Below, piece by piece: positions 1 to 11,049 of a stretch of DNA of 64,000 bases. A program made the position numbers and the translations under genes. The stretch's first letter is position 1; every line of letters starts with the position of its first letter. This DNA is from Propionibacteriaceae bacterium. GTDB taxonomy: Bacteria > Actinomycetota > Actinomycetes > Propionibacteriales > Propionibacteriaceae. A model generated the notes under the pieces. That model saw only the letters and a list, made by a program, of their open reading frames with translations, ran no database searches and was not told where the DNA came from. The stretch spans positions 1 to 64,000 of the forward strand of contig JAIRYW010000063.1 of assembly GCA_031267645.1 (NCBI GenBank), read 5' to 3'.

Positions 1-2687
1 ACAAAAGCCCGACCCACATCACGACCCACCACACCCGACGGATCCACCACCGACAACTCACCAGCCGCCACACCCACATAACGATCATCAATCACCAACG
101 GCAAACCCGACACCGACGCATCATTACCCAACACCGGAACCAAAACCTGATCCCCCACCCGCACCCGCGCCCAATCATCATTCACCACCGCCACATCCTC
201 ACCATCAGCCACCGCCGGCAACTGAGTCACCAAGACGACGCCATCAGCCCGCCGACCCGCCCCATCGGTCACGACGTAACGGACCTGAGCCGGATTGGGC
301 GTCAACTCAGCCACCAACGGCATGACCCGCACCCACCGGCCATCCACCACCGCCACCCGCAACTGATCCGCACGATCCACCTCCACCCGAACCACCGTCA
401 ACACCGAACCCCGCGGATCCCAATCATTCGCCAACACATCCACAGTCACCGGAACCTGACCCCGCACCGCCACCTGGTCTCGCACCGCCACCAGGTCGAG
501 TTCGGTCTCCTCCACCACGTCGACCCGGATGAAGGAGCTGCCGAAGGGGGCCGAGCCGAAGGCCAGGCTGTAATTGAGGAAGAAGGTGCCGGCTCTGGAC
601 GAGGTCACCTCGACCTGGCCGGAGGCCGGATCGGAACGCACTTCGACCCCTTCTGGAGCCGGGATGGCGCCGGCCAGGGTCAGGCGGGCACTGGGCTGAG
701 CCGGGTCTGCCCCGACCAAGTCATTGTCGAGCGGCCTGACTCGGACGGGCAGGTTGATCTGGGCCCGCACCACGTCGGGGTGGCCGACCGGGGCGATGCC
801 GGAGTCGCCTGGGGTCAGAATGTGGACCAGGGCCGTCCCTTGGCTCTCGGCCACGCCGTCCGAGACCCAATACCTGACCTCGACCTCCACCGTCGTCTCA
901 TACCGACCGGCCACGAAGTGGATCTGACCGTCGCCGGTGACCGGCAACTGGCCGTCGTCCCATTCCGCCCGCGTCACCGAGACGGCGTCGCTGTCCGGAT
1001 CGCGCCAATCCGCCAACACGTTCAGAGCCACGCCGCCGAAGGCGGCCACCGGGAAGACCGGCTCAGTGGCGTCCAAACGCAATTCAGGTTGACTATTGAC
1101 CTCGGGCGAGTGGACCGTCCCGGACACTTGGCCCCAAGCTTGGCCGACGCCGTTCGAGATTTGGTACCGGAAGCTGAATCCGGCGCCCGCCAGATCGGCC
1201 GGCCAGTCCACTTGGATGGTCTGGCCGTCCGGAGCGATGGACAGGCCGACCTGCTCGGGCAGGTCGCCGCGTTCCAGCCGCTGCACCACCAAGACCCGGC
1301 CCATGGCGTCGGAGTCATTGTCCAAGACGTGCGCCACCGCCATCCGGCCGGGCCGCAGGCCGACGACGTCGTCGACCGCCGTCGGATCGGGCGAGTCGGA
1401 CCGGCGCCGGCCCTCGTCGTCCTCCGCCGTGGTGTCGTCGACCGGCGGCTGCACCTCGGTCCAATGGTCGACGCTACGACCCAGGTCGATGTCGAAGACC
1501 TGCCCGTCCAAGCCGTCGTTCAGCAGCACCAGGCCCCGGTTGACGCGAAAGATCGGTTGACCCAGGTCGACCTGTTCTTGGGGTCGCCAATTCTCGGCCG
1601 GCCCACCGTCGCAGGAACGCACCACGTCGGCCGGCCAGCCGGCCCAAGCCCCGAAGGCGCAGCCGGCCACCACCACCGGCTGTCCGGCCGGCCCGGGCAC
1701 GGCCGGCGTCCAGGCCGTGTCGGGCTGGCCGCCGTCCAGCGGTAGACCGATCAAAGCGGCCGAGGTGGCCAGCCAGACCCGGTCGGCGGCCGGACCGGGC
1801 TTTTGCAAGACCAGACCGGCTCCCTCGGGCAGGTCGACCACCTGGCCGTCGGGCAACCAGATTCGGCCGGCGCTGGGGTCGGCCACCACCAGTCGGTCCC
1901 CCACCACCGTCACGGCCACGGTCGTCAGTTCGCCCTGGCCGGCGAAGCGGAAACGCTCGGGCGCGCTGAAACCGGCCGGCCCCCAGGCCAGTTTGACGGC
2001 TTCGCCGGAGGTCGAGACGGCGTAGACGACTCCGTCCTGGCCGACCGCCAAGCCGACCCGGTCGCCGCTGGAGCGTCCCGACGGCTCCAAGGTGGCCAAG
2101 GCCGGGGCCGAGACGTCCAGCCCGGACAGAGCCGGGATCTGGCCGGTCTCGTAGCGAACCGCTTTGAGGTCGCCGGACCGGGTGTCGAGGGTGGCCAAGC
2201 TGCCCCCGCCCAAGCTGACTTGGGCGGTCGGCGGCAAGGTGCTGGCGTCGTCGAACAGGTTCTTGCCCTCCAGGGCGTCGACCGGGACCAAACGTCCGCC
2301 GGCCACGTCCTGTAAGACGACGGAGGAGCCGTCTTGGTGGACGTCGAGCCGGAAACCAGCCGGCCCAGGGTCGCCCGGCACGCCCAGGACGGCGTCCATG
2401 CCGATGGCGGACTTGTTGATGCGCCCGAACAAGCCATCTTTCTCATTGGTGACCCAGACGCCGGAGTCGTGCAACTCGGTCTGACCGCGGGCGAAACTGT
2501 CGGCCGCGCCGACCAAGCTGAGCACCAGGAGGCCGCTCAGACCGCAGACGCCCCCAGCCAGCCAGGCCCGCGGCCGACCGTGCCGAAAGCGCCGCTGGGA
2601 CAAGGACCGTCCTCGATCCGCCGGCCTGCGGCCGGACGTCGCGGATGCCGTCGACCCGCCAGCTGGCGTGGAACCTGACTGCGACAT
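1..2687 (-). CDS. Membrane-anchored Ig-like repeat protein (3' end beyond window)
   Basis: An open frame with no stop runs from an ATG at 2687 to the left edge (at least 895 codons). A GGGAGG ribosome site lies about 9 bases before the ATG. The first 40 residues are basic and Ser/Pro-rich. Residues about 41-62 form one membrane helix, so the rest is probably extracytoplasmic. Residues about 75-400 read like a beta-propeller, with repeated short strands and Gly-Asp turns. From about residue 435 there are at least five Ig-like repeats with the V-L-x-N-D-x-D type signature (for example LDNDSD, VLANDWDP, VLGNDAS). Known relatives in actinobacteria often precede moxR, DUF58 and transglutaminase genes; those would lie off the window. 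Codon use changes sharply near position 480. The function is unknown; a cell-envelope or adhesion role is inferred. Confidence 0.85.
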   Translation of the reverse strand, partial: MSQSGSTPAGGSTASATSGRRPADRGRSLSQRRFRHGRPRAWLAGGVCGLSGLLVLSLVGAADSFARGQTELHDSGVWVTNEKDGLFGRINKSAIGMDAVLGVPGDPGPAGFRLDVHQDGSSVVLQDVAGGRLVPVDALEGKNLFDDASTLPPTAQVSLGGGSLATLDTRSGDLKAVRYETGQIPALSGLDVSAPALATLEPSGRSSGDRVGLAVGQDGVVYAVSTSGEAVKLAWGPAGFSAPERFRFAGQGELTTVAVTVVGDRLVVADPSAGRIWLPDGQVVDLPEGAGLVLQKPGPAADRVWLATSAALIGLPLDGGQPDTAWTPAVPGPAGQPVVVAGCAFGAWAGWPADVVRSCDGGPAENWRPQEQVDLGQPIFRVNRGLVLLNDGLDGQVFDIDLGRSVDHWTEVQPPVDDTTAEDDEGRRRSDSPDPTAVDDVVGLRPGRMAVAHVLDNDSDAMGRVLVVQRLERGDLPEQVGLSIAPDGQTIQVDWPADLAGAGFSFRYQISNGVGQAWGQVSGTVHSPEVNSQPELRLDATEPVFPVAAFGGVALNVLADWRDPDSDAVSVTRAEWDDGQLPVTGDGQIHFVAGRYETTVEVEVRYWVSDGVAESQGTALVHILTPGDSGIAPVGHPDVVRAQINLPVRVRPLDNDLVGADPAQPSARLTLAGAIPAPEGVEVRSDPASGQVEVTSSRAGTFFLNYSLAFGSAPFGSSFIRVDVVEETELDLVAVRDQVAVRGQVPVTVDVLANDWDPRGSVLTVVRVEVDRADQLRVAVVDGRWVRVMPLVAELTPNPAQVRYVVTDGAGRRADGVVLVTQLPAVADGEDVAVVNDDWARVRVGDQVLVPVLGNDASVSGLPLVIDDRYVGVAAGELSVVDPSGVVGRDVGRAF

Positions 2688-2920
2688 GACACGGATCCTC
2701 CCGCCCCGACCTCGGGGTAGGCCGTGACGCACCAGCGACCGGCCCCGGTCGGCTTCATTGCCCATCAGTTTAGTGTCCCCGGCCGGCTCGATTGACCGTC
2801 GCGACGGCGCCGCCGACCGGCCTCGGTCGGAAGCTCGACCGCCTGGGGGGAGGACGGCCGGCCCGACCTCCAGGTGCTAGCGTTCTGGGCAGGACACTGA
2901 CCACGAAGGAGTGCATCAAC

Positions 2921-3910
<990 letters not shown>

Positions 3911-3971
3911 TCGCTGGCCCCACCCAGCGCTGACGGCGTCGACGACCACGGTCGCCGGCGCCGTTTGGCCT

Positions 3972-4095
3972 GTCCGGGCTAAGGACTCAGGCTCTGGGGC
4001 CGTGCGCCGCCGTGTCGTGCGCTTCTGGCCCGTCCGGGCCAGCCGGATCTAAGACTCGAGGCCGGGCGTCGTGCGCCGCCGTGTCGGGCGCTGGT
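3972..4095. repeat. Imperfect 69-bp tandem duplication downstream of mdh
   Basis: The word GTGCGCCGCCGTGTCG occurs at 4002-4017 and again at 4071-4086. The flanks (a GTCCGGGC block, then TAAG-ACTC) also recur at the same 69-bp spacing. It lies between the convergent ends of mdh and the DUF3017 gene. No gene is visible here and no clear terminator hairpin with a T run was found. Confidence 0.6.
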
Positions 4096-4124
4096 CCGGC
4101 CTTCCCGGGCCGGCCGGAGCGGGC

Positions 4125-4430
4125 TCAGACCGCGCCCGGCACCCAGAGGGCGAAGACGATGACGCCGATGCCGAGCAGGAGATAGCAGGGCACGTCGAAA
4201 CGCCGCCGCCGTACGGCCAAGATGCCGGGATCGGCCAGCCGCCAGCGCAACAGGCCGCCCACCAGAGCGCCCGAGCCGACCAGGACGCAGCCCGGCCGCC
4301 ACAGCCGCAGGACCACCAGGACCAGCCCGGCCGCCACCAAGGCCACCGTCAGACACCACGGCCACTGACGGGCCAACAAGCCGAGCGGGCCGGTACGTTG
4401 GCGCCAGGGCAGACCAGTCGGTTCGGTCAT
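4125..4430 (-). CDS. DUF3017 small membrane protein
   Basis: This 101-residue protein has about three hydrophobic segments (residues about 26-45, 47-65 and 81-98) separated by Arg-rich loops. DUF3017 proteins are small membrane proteins coded beside folD and mdh in actinobacteria, and both length and position fit. Its ATG overlaps the folD stop in an ATGA arrangement, so it is very likely translated by coupling to folD. Its function is unknown. Confidence 0.8.
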   Translation of the reverse strand: MTEPTGLPWRQRTGPLGLLARQWPWCLTVALVAAGLVLVVLRLWRPGCVLVGSGALVGGLLRWRLADPGILAVRRRRFDVPCYLLLGIGVIVFALWVPGAV

Positions 4431-5281
4431 GCCTGGGCCACGGCTTCGGCGCGTTCGACCACGTTGGCCAACAGCATGGCGCGGGTCATCGGGCCGACCC
4501 CGCCCGGAGTCGGCGAGACCAAGGCGGCCACCTCCCAGACCGATCGGTCGAGGTCGCCCTTCAGACCGGACTCGGTCCGGGTCAGGCCGACGTCGACGGC
4601 GACCGCGCCGGCAGCCAGCATGTCGCCGCTGATCAGACCGGGGCGGCCGGCGGCGGCGATCACGATGTCGGCCCGGCGGGTGTGGCTGGCCAGGTCACGG
4701 GTGGCGGAATGGCAGCAGGTGACGGTGGCGTCCTCGCTCCGACGGCTGAGCAACAGACCCAGCGGACGGCCCACGGTGGGGCCCCGGCCGACCACACAGA
4801 CCTCGGCCCCGGCCAGCGGCACCTGGTGGTGGCGCAGCAGCTCCAAGATGCCGCGCGGGGTACAGGGCAGGGGGGCGGCCGCTCCCAGCACCAACCGGCC
4901 CAAGTTGACCGGATGCAGGCCGTCGGCGTCTTTGTCCGGGTCGATCAGGGACAGGGCCCAGTTGGCGTCTAGTCCCCGGGGCAAGGGCAGCTGGACGATG
5001 TACCCGGTGCAAGCCGGATCGTGGTTCAGCCGCTCGATGGCGGCCGCCAGCTGGTCGGGGCCGGCGTCGGCCGGCAGATCGATCCGGATCGAGGTCAGGC
5101 CGACCTCGGCGCAGTCCCTGTGTTTGCCGGCCACGTAAGCCCGGCTGCCGGGGTCGTCGCCGACCAGGACGGTGCCCAAACCGACGCTGTGCCCGGCCCG
5201 GGCCAGGTCGGCCACCCGCCGGGCCAGGTCGGCCTTGACTTGGCCGGCCAGGGCCAGGCCGTCGATCTTGCGCGCGCTCAT
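4427..5281 (-). CDS. folD: Bifunctional methylene-THF dehydrogenase / methenyl-THF cyclohydrolase
   Basis: This 284-residue cytosolic enzyme supplies 10-formyl-tetrahydrofolate for purine synthesis. Visible family motifs are YVAGK with the catalytic Lys, [18 protein letters not shown], the cofactor loop [12 protein letters not shown], and the C-terminal signature [10 protein letters not shown]. It starts 16 bases after purH, so purN, purH, folD and the DUF3017 gene read as one operon. PurH and PurN use the formyl-folate that FolD makes. Confidence 0.97.
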   Translation of the reverse strand: MSARKIDGLALAGQVKADLARRVADLARAGHSVGLGTVLVGDDPGSRAYVAGKHRDCAEVGLTSIRIDLPADAGPDQLAAAIERLNHDPACTGYIVQLPLPRGLDANWALSLIDPDKDADGLHPVNLGRLVLGAAAPLPCTPRGILELLRHHQVPLAGAEVCVVGRGPTVGRPLGLLLSRRSEDATVTCCHSATRDLASHTRRADIVIAAAGRPGLISGDMLAAGAVAVDVGLTRTESGLKGDLDRSVWEVAALVSPTPGGVGPMTRAMLLANVVERAEAVAQA

Positions 5282-5297
5282 CTTCGCCCCGTCCGGC

Positions 5298-6851
5298 TCA
5301 GTGGAAGAAGTGGCGGGTGCCGGTGAAGTACAGAGCCACGCCGCCGGCCTGACAGGCTTCGACCGTCTCCTGGTCGCGGATCGAGCCGCCCGGTTCGACG
5401 ATGGCTCTGACGCCGGCTCCGAGCAGGATGGCGGGACCGTCGGCGAAGGGGAAGAAGGCGTCCGAGGCGGCCACCGCCCCGTCGGCCCGCTGGCCGGCCC
5501 GCTCCACCGCCAAGCGACAGGCGTCGACCCGGTTGACCTGGCCCATGCCGACGCCGACCGAGGCCCGCTGGCGGGCCAGCAGGATGGCGTTGGACTTGAC
5601 CGCGCGGCAGGCCCGCCAGGCGAAGACCAGGTCGGCCAGGGTCTCGGGGTCGACCGCCGGGCCGGCTTTCAGCTCCCAGCGGGCCGGGTCGTCGCCGGGG
5701 GCGTCGACTCGGTCCGGGTCTTGGGCCAGCAGGCCGCCCGAGATGGTCCGTTGCTCCCAGCGGGGGCTGAGGTGGGGCTCGACCTCCAGCAGGCGCAGGT
5801 TGGGCTTGCCCCGGAGCATTTCCAAGGCCCCCGGCTCGTACCCCGGCGCCACGATCACCTCGGTGAAGATGGGCGCGATCCGCTCGGCCAGGGCCAGGCT
5901 GACTGGGCGGTTGGCCGCCACGACGCCGCCGTAGGCGGACAGCGGATCGCACTGATGGGCCTTGAGGTGGGCTTGGGCGACGTCGTCGCCCAGGGCGATG
6001 CCGCAGGGGTTGGAGTGTTTCATGATGGCGACGGCCGGTTCGGCGAAGTCCGCCACCGCCCGATGGGCCGCCTCGGCGTCGACGTAGTTGTTGTACGACA
6101 TGGCTTTGCCGCCCAACTGGCGGGCTTGGGCCAGCCCGCCGGCCGCCGGGCCGATGTACAAGGCGGCGGACTGGTGGGCGTTCTCGCCGTAACGCAACTC
6201 AGCCACCTGACGCCAGGTCTGCCCGATCCACTCCGGCTTCGAACGGGTCCGGTCGGGGAAGGCCACTTCGGTCATCCAAGTGGCGACCTGGGCGTCGTAG
6301 CTGGCGCTGCGCTGGAAAGCCGCCTTGGCCAAGGCTTGGCGCTCGGCCAGGGTGTAACCGCCCAGCCTGAGGGCGGTCCTAAGGCCTTCGTATTGTTCGG
6401 GCGCGGTCACGATGGCGACGCTGGGGTGGTTCTTGGCCGCCGCCCGCATCAGGCTGGGGCCGCCGATGTCGATCTGCTCGACGCAGTCGTCCAAGCTGGC
6501 GCCGGAAGCCACCGTCTGAGCGAAGGGATAGAGGTTGGAGACCACCAGGTCGAAGGGCTCGACGCCCAGGTCGGCCAGCTGTTCGACGTGGGAGGGTTGG
6601 CGCCGGTCGGCCAACAGGCCGGCGTGGATCATCGGGTGCAAGGTCTTGACCCGGCCGCCCAGGCACTCCGGGAACCCGGTCAGATCGGCCACCTCGGTCA
6701 CCTGGAGGCCGGCTTGGCGCAGCCGGGCGGCGGTGCTGCCGGTCGAGACGACTTCGACCCCGGCTTGGGCCAGGGACCGGCCCAGGTCCTCCAGACCGGT
6801 TTTGTCGAACACGGACACCAGGGCGCGGCGGATCGGAATACGGTCAGTCAT
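5298..6851 (-). CDS. purH: Bifunctional AICAR formyltransferase / IMP cyclohydrolase
   Basis: This 517-residue enzyme catalyses the last two steps of purine synthesis, AICAR to FAICAR to IMP. The N-terminal IMP cyclohydrolase (residues about 10-190) has [15 protein letters not shown] and GGRVKTLHP. The C-terminal transformylase shows [20 protein letters not shown] and the catalytic KHSNPCG. It ends with the typical RHFFH. The ATG has GGAGAGG upstream and overlaps the end of purN by 8 bases. Length is normal for the family. Confidence 0.98.
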   Translation of the reverse strand: MTDRIPIRRALVSVFDKTGLEDLGRSLAQAGVEVVSTGSTAARLRQAGLQVTEVADLTGFPECLGGRVKTLHPMIHAGLLADRRQPSHVEQLADLGVEPFDLVVSNLYPFAQTVASGASLDDCVEQIDIGGPSLMRAAAKNHPSVAIVTAPEQYEGLRTALRLGGYTLAERQALAKAAFQRSASYDAQVATWMTEVAFPDRTRSKPEWIGQTWRQVAELRYGENAHQSAALYIGPAAGGLAQARQLGGKAMSYNNYVDAEAAHRAVADFAEPAVAIMKHSNPCGIALGDDVAQAHLKAHQCDPLSAYGGVVAANRPVSLALAERIAPIFTEVIVAPGYEPGALEMLRGKPNLRLLEVEPHLSPRWEQRTISGGLLAQDPDRVDAPGDDPARWELKAGPAVDPETLADLVFAWRACRAVKSNAILLARQRASVGVGMGQVNRVDACRLAVERAGQRADGAVAASDAFFPFADGPAILLGAGVRAIVEPGGSIRDQETVEACQAGGVALYFTGTRHFFH

Positions 6852-7452
6852 AGTCGCCTCTCCGGCCGAACGGCCACTCTCTGATCACGTCAACTAAAAG
6901 TTGTCGTTCTTCGATTTTGATGCGCTCGTGCAGGGTGGCCTCGTCGTCGCCCGGCCGCACCGGCACACCGGCTTGGGCCACGATGGGGCCGGTGTCGACG
7001 CCGGCGTCGACCTGGAAGACCGTGCAGCCGGTCAACTTGACCCCGGCGGCTAGAGCCTGACGCACGGCTCCTCGGCCGGGGAAGCTGGGCAGCAGGGAAG
7101 GGTGGGTGTTGAGGCAGCGGCCGGCGAAGCGGGCCAGGAAAGCCGGGCCGAACAACCTCATGAAACCGGCCGAGACCACCAAGTCCGGCTCCCACTGGGC
7201 CACTCGGCGGGTGAGGACGCGGTCCCACTCGGCCCGGTCCGTGGCGTCGGTCAGGGGCAAGACGAAATTGGGCAATCCAGCCCGCTCGGCCCAAATCAGC
7301 CCCGAGGCCACTCGGTCCGCCCCCACGCCGACCAACTCGACCGCCAATCGGCCGTCCTGGCTGGCCTCGATCAGAGTTCGCAGCAACGACCCGGCGCCCG
7401 AGATGAGAACCGCCACTTGAGGGCGTTCGGATCGGCTCGGCACGGTCGTCAT
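6844..7452 (-). CDS. purN: Phosphoribosylglycinamide formyltransferase
   Basis: This 202-residue enzyme transfers a formyl group to GAR in purine synthesis. The catalytic Asn and His are seen in [14 protein letters not shown] and the Asp in the VDTGPIV segment. The ATG at 7452 begins where homology begins; an upstream ATG at 7512 would add 20 unlikely residues. No good ribosome site is visible. Oddity: the usual phosphate-binding GSN near the N-terminus reads GAGSLL, with Leu in place of Asn. It is the partner of purH, and the neighbour order matches M. tuberculosis Rv0955-Rv0957. Confidence 0.94.
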   Translation of the reverse strand: MTTVPSRSERPQVAVLISGAGSLLRTLIEASQDGRLAVELVGVGADRVASGLIWAERAGLPNFVLPLTDATDRAEWDRVLTRRVAQWEPDLVVSAGFMRLFGPAFLARFAGRCLNTHPSLLPSFPGRGAVRQALAAGVKLTGCTVFQVDAGVDTGPIVAQAGVPVRPGDDEATLHERIKIEERQLLVDVIREWPFGRRGDYD

Positions 7453-7653
7453 CCTAGTGCCGCGGATCCAACTGTCAGGCGCCCGATCGGCCCGACCACG
7501 GCCGTTAGACAAGGTCGGAGTCGCGTCCGGCCAGGGCTGGCGCGGTCTGGCCCGACCGGCCGCCGCCAGCTCCGCAGCCCCTGGCCGCCGCTCCTAGGCC
7601 AGGGCCACCGGCGGTGGTCGCGGACCTCAGAGCCCCGACCGGCCAGCGGCGGA

Positions 7654-10600
7654 TCAGACCCAGTCGTCCGGATCGGTGAAGTCGAGCGGCGGTTGATTGG
7701 GCGGCACGGCCGTCTCGGAGCGACGCCCGGCGGACGGACCCATCGCCACCGTGTCCGGCAACGCCAGGGGCCGGGCCGGGGCGACCACTGGCGGCTCGAC
7801 CGGCCTCCGCTCCGGCGAAACTGACTCGACCGTGGCCGTACTGGGATAAGCCGGCTCGACCATAGCCGTACGAAGCGGAGCTGACTCGACCGTGTCCGTA
7901 CGGGGAGCGGCCGGCTCGACCGTGGTAGTACGAAGCGGGGCTGGCTCGACCGTGTCCGTACGGGGAGCGGCCGGCTCAACCAGCGACACTCGCGACAGGA
8001 CCGGCCCATCCGGAACCGACCGGGTAGGGGCAGGCTCAACTGGAACTGGCCGGAGAGGGACGGGCTCGGCTGGAAGCGACTGGGGAGGGGCCGACTCGAC
8101 TGGAGTCGAGGGCTCAGAGCTCGACCGGCTCGACGCCGGGTGCGGCGTCGGGGCCGCCGACCCGGAGCCGTCCGCCCGATCAAGGGCGTCCAGCGCGGTC
8201 GGGTCGGGATTAAGCCCGCTCCCGGCGCCGGCTTGACGCAACCGGAACAATCGGGTGCCGGCTCCGACCCGCCGCACCCCCCGGTCGAAGCGGCGGGCTT
8301 CCCAGAAACTGGGCCGTAGTTGGTCCGCCCGCCCGTCGTCCTGGCCCTGATCGAGCGGCCGGCCAGCCACCGAGTCGGACCGGCCGGGGTCGGCCAAATC
8401 GGAGACGGCTGCGCCAGAGCCGCCCAGCTCGGAGACGGCTGCGCCGGAGACGGGCTCGCCCGCGACCTCCGGAGCGGAGACCGACCCGACCGAAGAGACG
8501 CCGCCAGCGGTCGGACCAGACCCGCCCGCAGCATCCGAAACGGGAACCGACCCGCCCGCAGTCTCAGAACCGGGAACCGACCCGGCCCAAGGACCCGAAC
8601 CGGAGACCGGACTCTGCTCCAGGGTCGCGCCGCCGGCGTCCGACCGCTGGGCTGGACTCGTCGGCGAAGCAGCGACGATCTGGCCGGAAGGAGCGGGGAG
8701 CGGGCTCGGACCCGGGCCGGAAGCGACGATCCGGGCTCGGACCGCCGTCGGCGCCGCCCCCTCGGGCCCGCCGTCGAAGACACCGTCCCGGTCTAAGAGC
8801 GGCGCTCCTTCCACATGGCCTTCGGGCTGAGCTTCGACTAGCCGAAGGCCCGCCCGGGCCGGGGCGGATGGTCCAGCTGAATCGGATGGTCCAGGCTCGG
8901 TCCCGCCCTGAGCCCAGTCCGGAGCGGCGGCCCCCGCCGGAGCCGGCCGGAGAAGCTGACCCAATCCAGTCGAGCCGCCTGGAGCAACCGGGTCGAGCCG
9001 GCTCGGACCGCCCTTGGTCGATCGACTCGAAGCGGTTGAGTTCGGCCAAGAGACGGGGAAAGCGGTTGGGAGCCGACTAGGGGCGATCGCTGAGCCGGAG
9101 TCGACCGGACCGACCAGATCCGCCGGCTCGACTGGACCAACCGACGCGACCGAACCGATCAGGCCAACGGACCCGACCAAACCGACCGGCCCGACTGTCC
9201 CGATCGAATCAACCGGTGCCACGGACCCGACCTGATCGGTCGGCCCGGCCGGGTCGGCGGAGTCAGCCGAGGCGATGGGATCAGCCGGACCGGAGGTCTC
9301 AGCGATTCCGGAACCGGCCAGATCGGTCTGGCCGACGGCCGGATCGACTCGGTCGGCGGCCGGATCGACTCGGTCGGCAACCGGATCGGCCTGGCCGGCG
9401 GCCGGATCGACTTGGTCGGCCGGCGTCGGGCTCGCGGCCGAATCAGCCCACGGCGCCGGGTCGTCCGCTCCGACCGGCCCCAGCTCAGCTCGGGCCAGGG
9501 GCGGACGCGACAGGCCCAGGATCAGGCCGGCGACCAGCCCAGACAGGCCCAGCAGAGTCGGGGCCAGGACGGCCAACTCGGTCAGGCGCGGACCCAGCCC
9601 GGTCAGGAGGACCGTGCCCAGGTCGCCCCGGGCCAGGACGGACAGCAGCCAACAGGCCAGGCCGGCCAGGACTCCGCTCAGACCGCCCACCAAGGCGGTC
9701 TCGTCGAAGCGAGCCCGTCGCCGAGACCGCAGCACGATGACGGCGGCCATGACGCCGGCCAGCACGCCCCAGACCAGCCAAGCCAGGTTGGACCAGGGGG
9801 CGGGGTTGGTTTGGGGGATGGCTCCGATCAGGGGAAAGCTGGGCAGGACCTCGACCTGGTTTCCCATCAAGGAGACGAAGGAGTCCTGACCCAGGCTGAA
9901 GCCGGCCCCCAGAGTCCAAGCGGTGGCCCAAAGCACGACATTGACCAGGTAGGCCCCTTGGAGCAGGGTCAGCAGCAGCGCTCCGGTCCCGTCCGGGGCC
10001 AGTTGGGCGGTCAGCGCCGTCACCATCTGATGGTGGGTCAGCAAACCGGTCACGGTGGCGGCCACGCCGCCCAGCGCCAAAACCAGAACCGCGGCCAAGA
10101 CGGCCCGCGGGATCGCCCTGGCCCAGGGCGGCCAAGCCTGTTGGGGCCGCCAGCCGACGGCTTGACGGGCGCCGGCCAGTCCGATCAGACCGGCCAGTCC
10201 GATCGCCACCGCCACCGCCCTCAGACCGGATTCGGCGGCCACGCCGCTGAGGACCAGCACCGCCGTCAGGACGACGGCGTAGACCCCGGCCAAGACCCCG
10301 GCCAGGCTGAGGCAAAGCCGTCGCCGCTCGGCGGCGGACCAAGCTCGCCCCGGCCGGCCCAATTGGGCTTGGCGGGCGGCGTACCCAGCCACGCCATGCA
10401 ACCCGACGCCCACCAACACGGTCAGGCTGAGCGGGGCCAAGGTGACTCGCACGCCGTCGATCACGACCGGCTCACCGTGGGCCAACAGCCACAGGTGGGT
10501 GGCCAGAGTGAAGCTGGCCGCGTCGACCCCGCCAGAGGCCACCACCTGCCCAATCACCGTGCTGGCGGCGATGACGACCCAGCCGGCCGCCGCCACCAAA

Positions 10601-10839
10601 CCGGCTCCACCGCCGGCCGCCAACCACCAGGGCATGGTCGCCGCTTTGGGGCTGGACCGCGCCGGATCGACCGACCGCACCTCCAGACTGATCCGGGAAC
10701 GGTCGGAGCGGGCCCGCGACCGGGGGAACCAGCCCCGGGCCAGGTTCCGGCCGGCCGGCGTCGGATCGGGCGGTCCTCCGCGTCCGGACGTCGGGGAGAC
10801 GGGTCCGCCGTCGCCCCCGCGTCTGTCTTTGGATCCCAT
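7654..10839 (-). CDS. perM: PerM-like (DUF6350) membrane protein with a very long disordered tail
   Basis: The ATG at 10839 has AGGAGG 11 bases upstream and gives 1061 residues; a TTG at 10899 is an alternative. Residues about 70-445 form a polytopic membrane domain of some ten helices. Its place directly before purN and purH matches the mycobacterial PerM family, which is linked to cell division. Residues about 452-1061 are Ala/Pro/Ser/Val-rich and disordered, with tandem units: five units of about 7 residues near residues 471-505, and a 20-residue unit repeated about three times near the C-terminus. Typical family members end soon after the membrane domain. The membrane-domain call rests on topology and synteny, not strong motifs. 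Confidence 0.8.
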   Translation of the reverse strand: MGSKDRRGGDGGPVSPTSGRGGPPDPTPAGRNLARGWFPRSRARSDRSRISLEVRSVDPARSSPKAATMPWWLAAGGGAGLVAAAGWVVIAASTVIGQVVASGGVDAASFTLATHLWLLAHGEPVVIDGVRVTLAPLSLTVLVGVGLHGVAGYAARQAQLGRPGRAWSAAERRRLCLSLAGVLAGVYAVVLTAVLVLSGVAAESGLRAVAVAIGLAGLIGLAGARQAVGWRPQQAWPPWARAIPRAVLAAVLVLALGGVAATVTGLLTHHQMVTALTAQLAPDGTGALLLTLLQGAYLVNVVLWATAWTLGAGFSLGQDSFVSLMGNQVEVLPSFPLIGAIPQTNPAPWSNLAWLVWGVLAGVMAAVIVLRSRRRARFDETALVGGLSGVLAGLACWLLSVLARGDLGTVLLTGLGPRLTELAVLAPTLLGLSGLVAGLILGLSRPPLARAELGPVGADDPAPWADSAASPTPADQVDPAAGQADPVADRVDPAADRVDPAVGQTDLAGSGIAETSGPADPIASADSADPAGPTDQVGSVAPVDSIGTVGPVGLVGSVGLIGSVASVGPVEPADLVGPVDSGSAIAPSRLPTAFPVSWPNSTASSRSTKGGPSRLDPVAPGGSTGLGQLLRPAPAGAAAPDWAQGGTEPGPSDSAGPSAPARAGLRLVEAQPEGHVEGAPLLDRDGVFDGGPEGAAPTAVRARIVASGPGPSPLPAPSGQIVAASPTSPAQRSDAGGATLEQSPVSGSGPWAGSVPGSETAGGSVPVSDAAGGSGPTAGGVSSVGSVSAPEVAGEPVSGAAVSELGGSGAAVSDLADPGRSDSVAGRPLDQGQDDGRADQLRPSFWEARRFDRGVRRVGAGTRLFRLRQAGAGSGLNPDPTALDALDRADGSGSAAPTPHPASSRSSSEPSTPVESAPPQSLPAEPVPLRPVPVEPAPTRSVPDGPVLSRVSLVEPAAPRTDTVEPAPLRTTTVEPAAPRTDTVESAPLRTAMVEPAYPSTATVESVSPERRPVEPPVVAPARPLALPDTVAMGPSAGRRSETAVPPNQPPLDFTDPDDWV
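7801..7980. repeat. Three 60-bp tandem repeats inside the perM tail
   Basis: Three consecutive 60-bp units are visible. CGTGTCCGTACGGGGAGCGG occurs at 7891 and 7951, and CGAAGCGG-GCTG-CTCGAC at 7871 and 7931. The unit at 7801 is more diverged. Each codes a 20-residue block of VEPAAPRTDT plus VEPAPLRTTT type. Confidence 0.85.
9322..9425. repeat. 21-bp tandem repeats inside the perM tail
   Basis: About five copies of a 21-bp unit (GGCCGGATCGACTCGGTCGG core) code for repeated VDPAADR blocks. Copies differ by one to four bases. Confidence 0.8.
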
Positions 10840-11049
10840 CCCGCCCGGCACCTCCTCGTTCGGAACCGCCTCGGCCGGCCGTCCCCCAGGGCTCTTCAAC
10901 TCAGGTCCATCGTTCCGGCTCCTGGGGCCCGGCCCGACCGGGACACGCCCGGCGACCCCCGATCCGTCGGTCGGCTCCAGGTCCGATCGAAGCCGCCATC
11001 CGAACCGAACCCCGGCCCGGCCCCGCCGGATCCAACGGCCGGGCCGGAG

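Noticed and set aside
2792-2920. 43-residue N-terminal extension of malate dehydrogenase
   Set aside because: There is no homology, and the strong GAAGGAG site lies before the ATG at 2921.
7801-9425. CRISPR-like array in the perM tail
   Set aside because: Repeats are head-to-tail without unique spacers and stay in frame with coding sequence.
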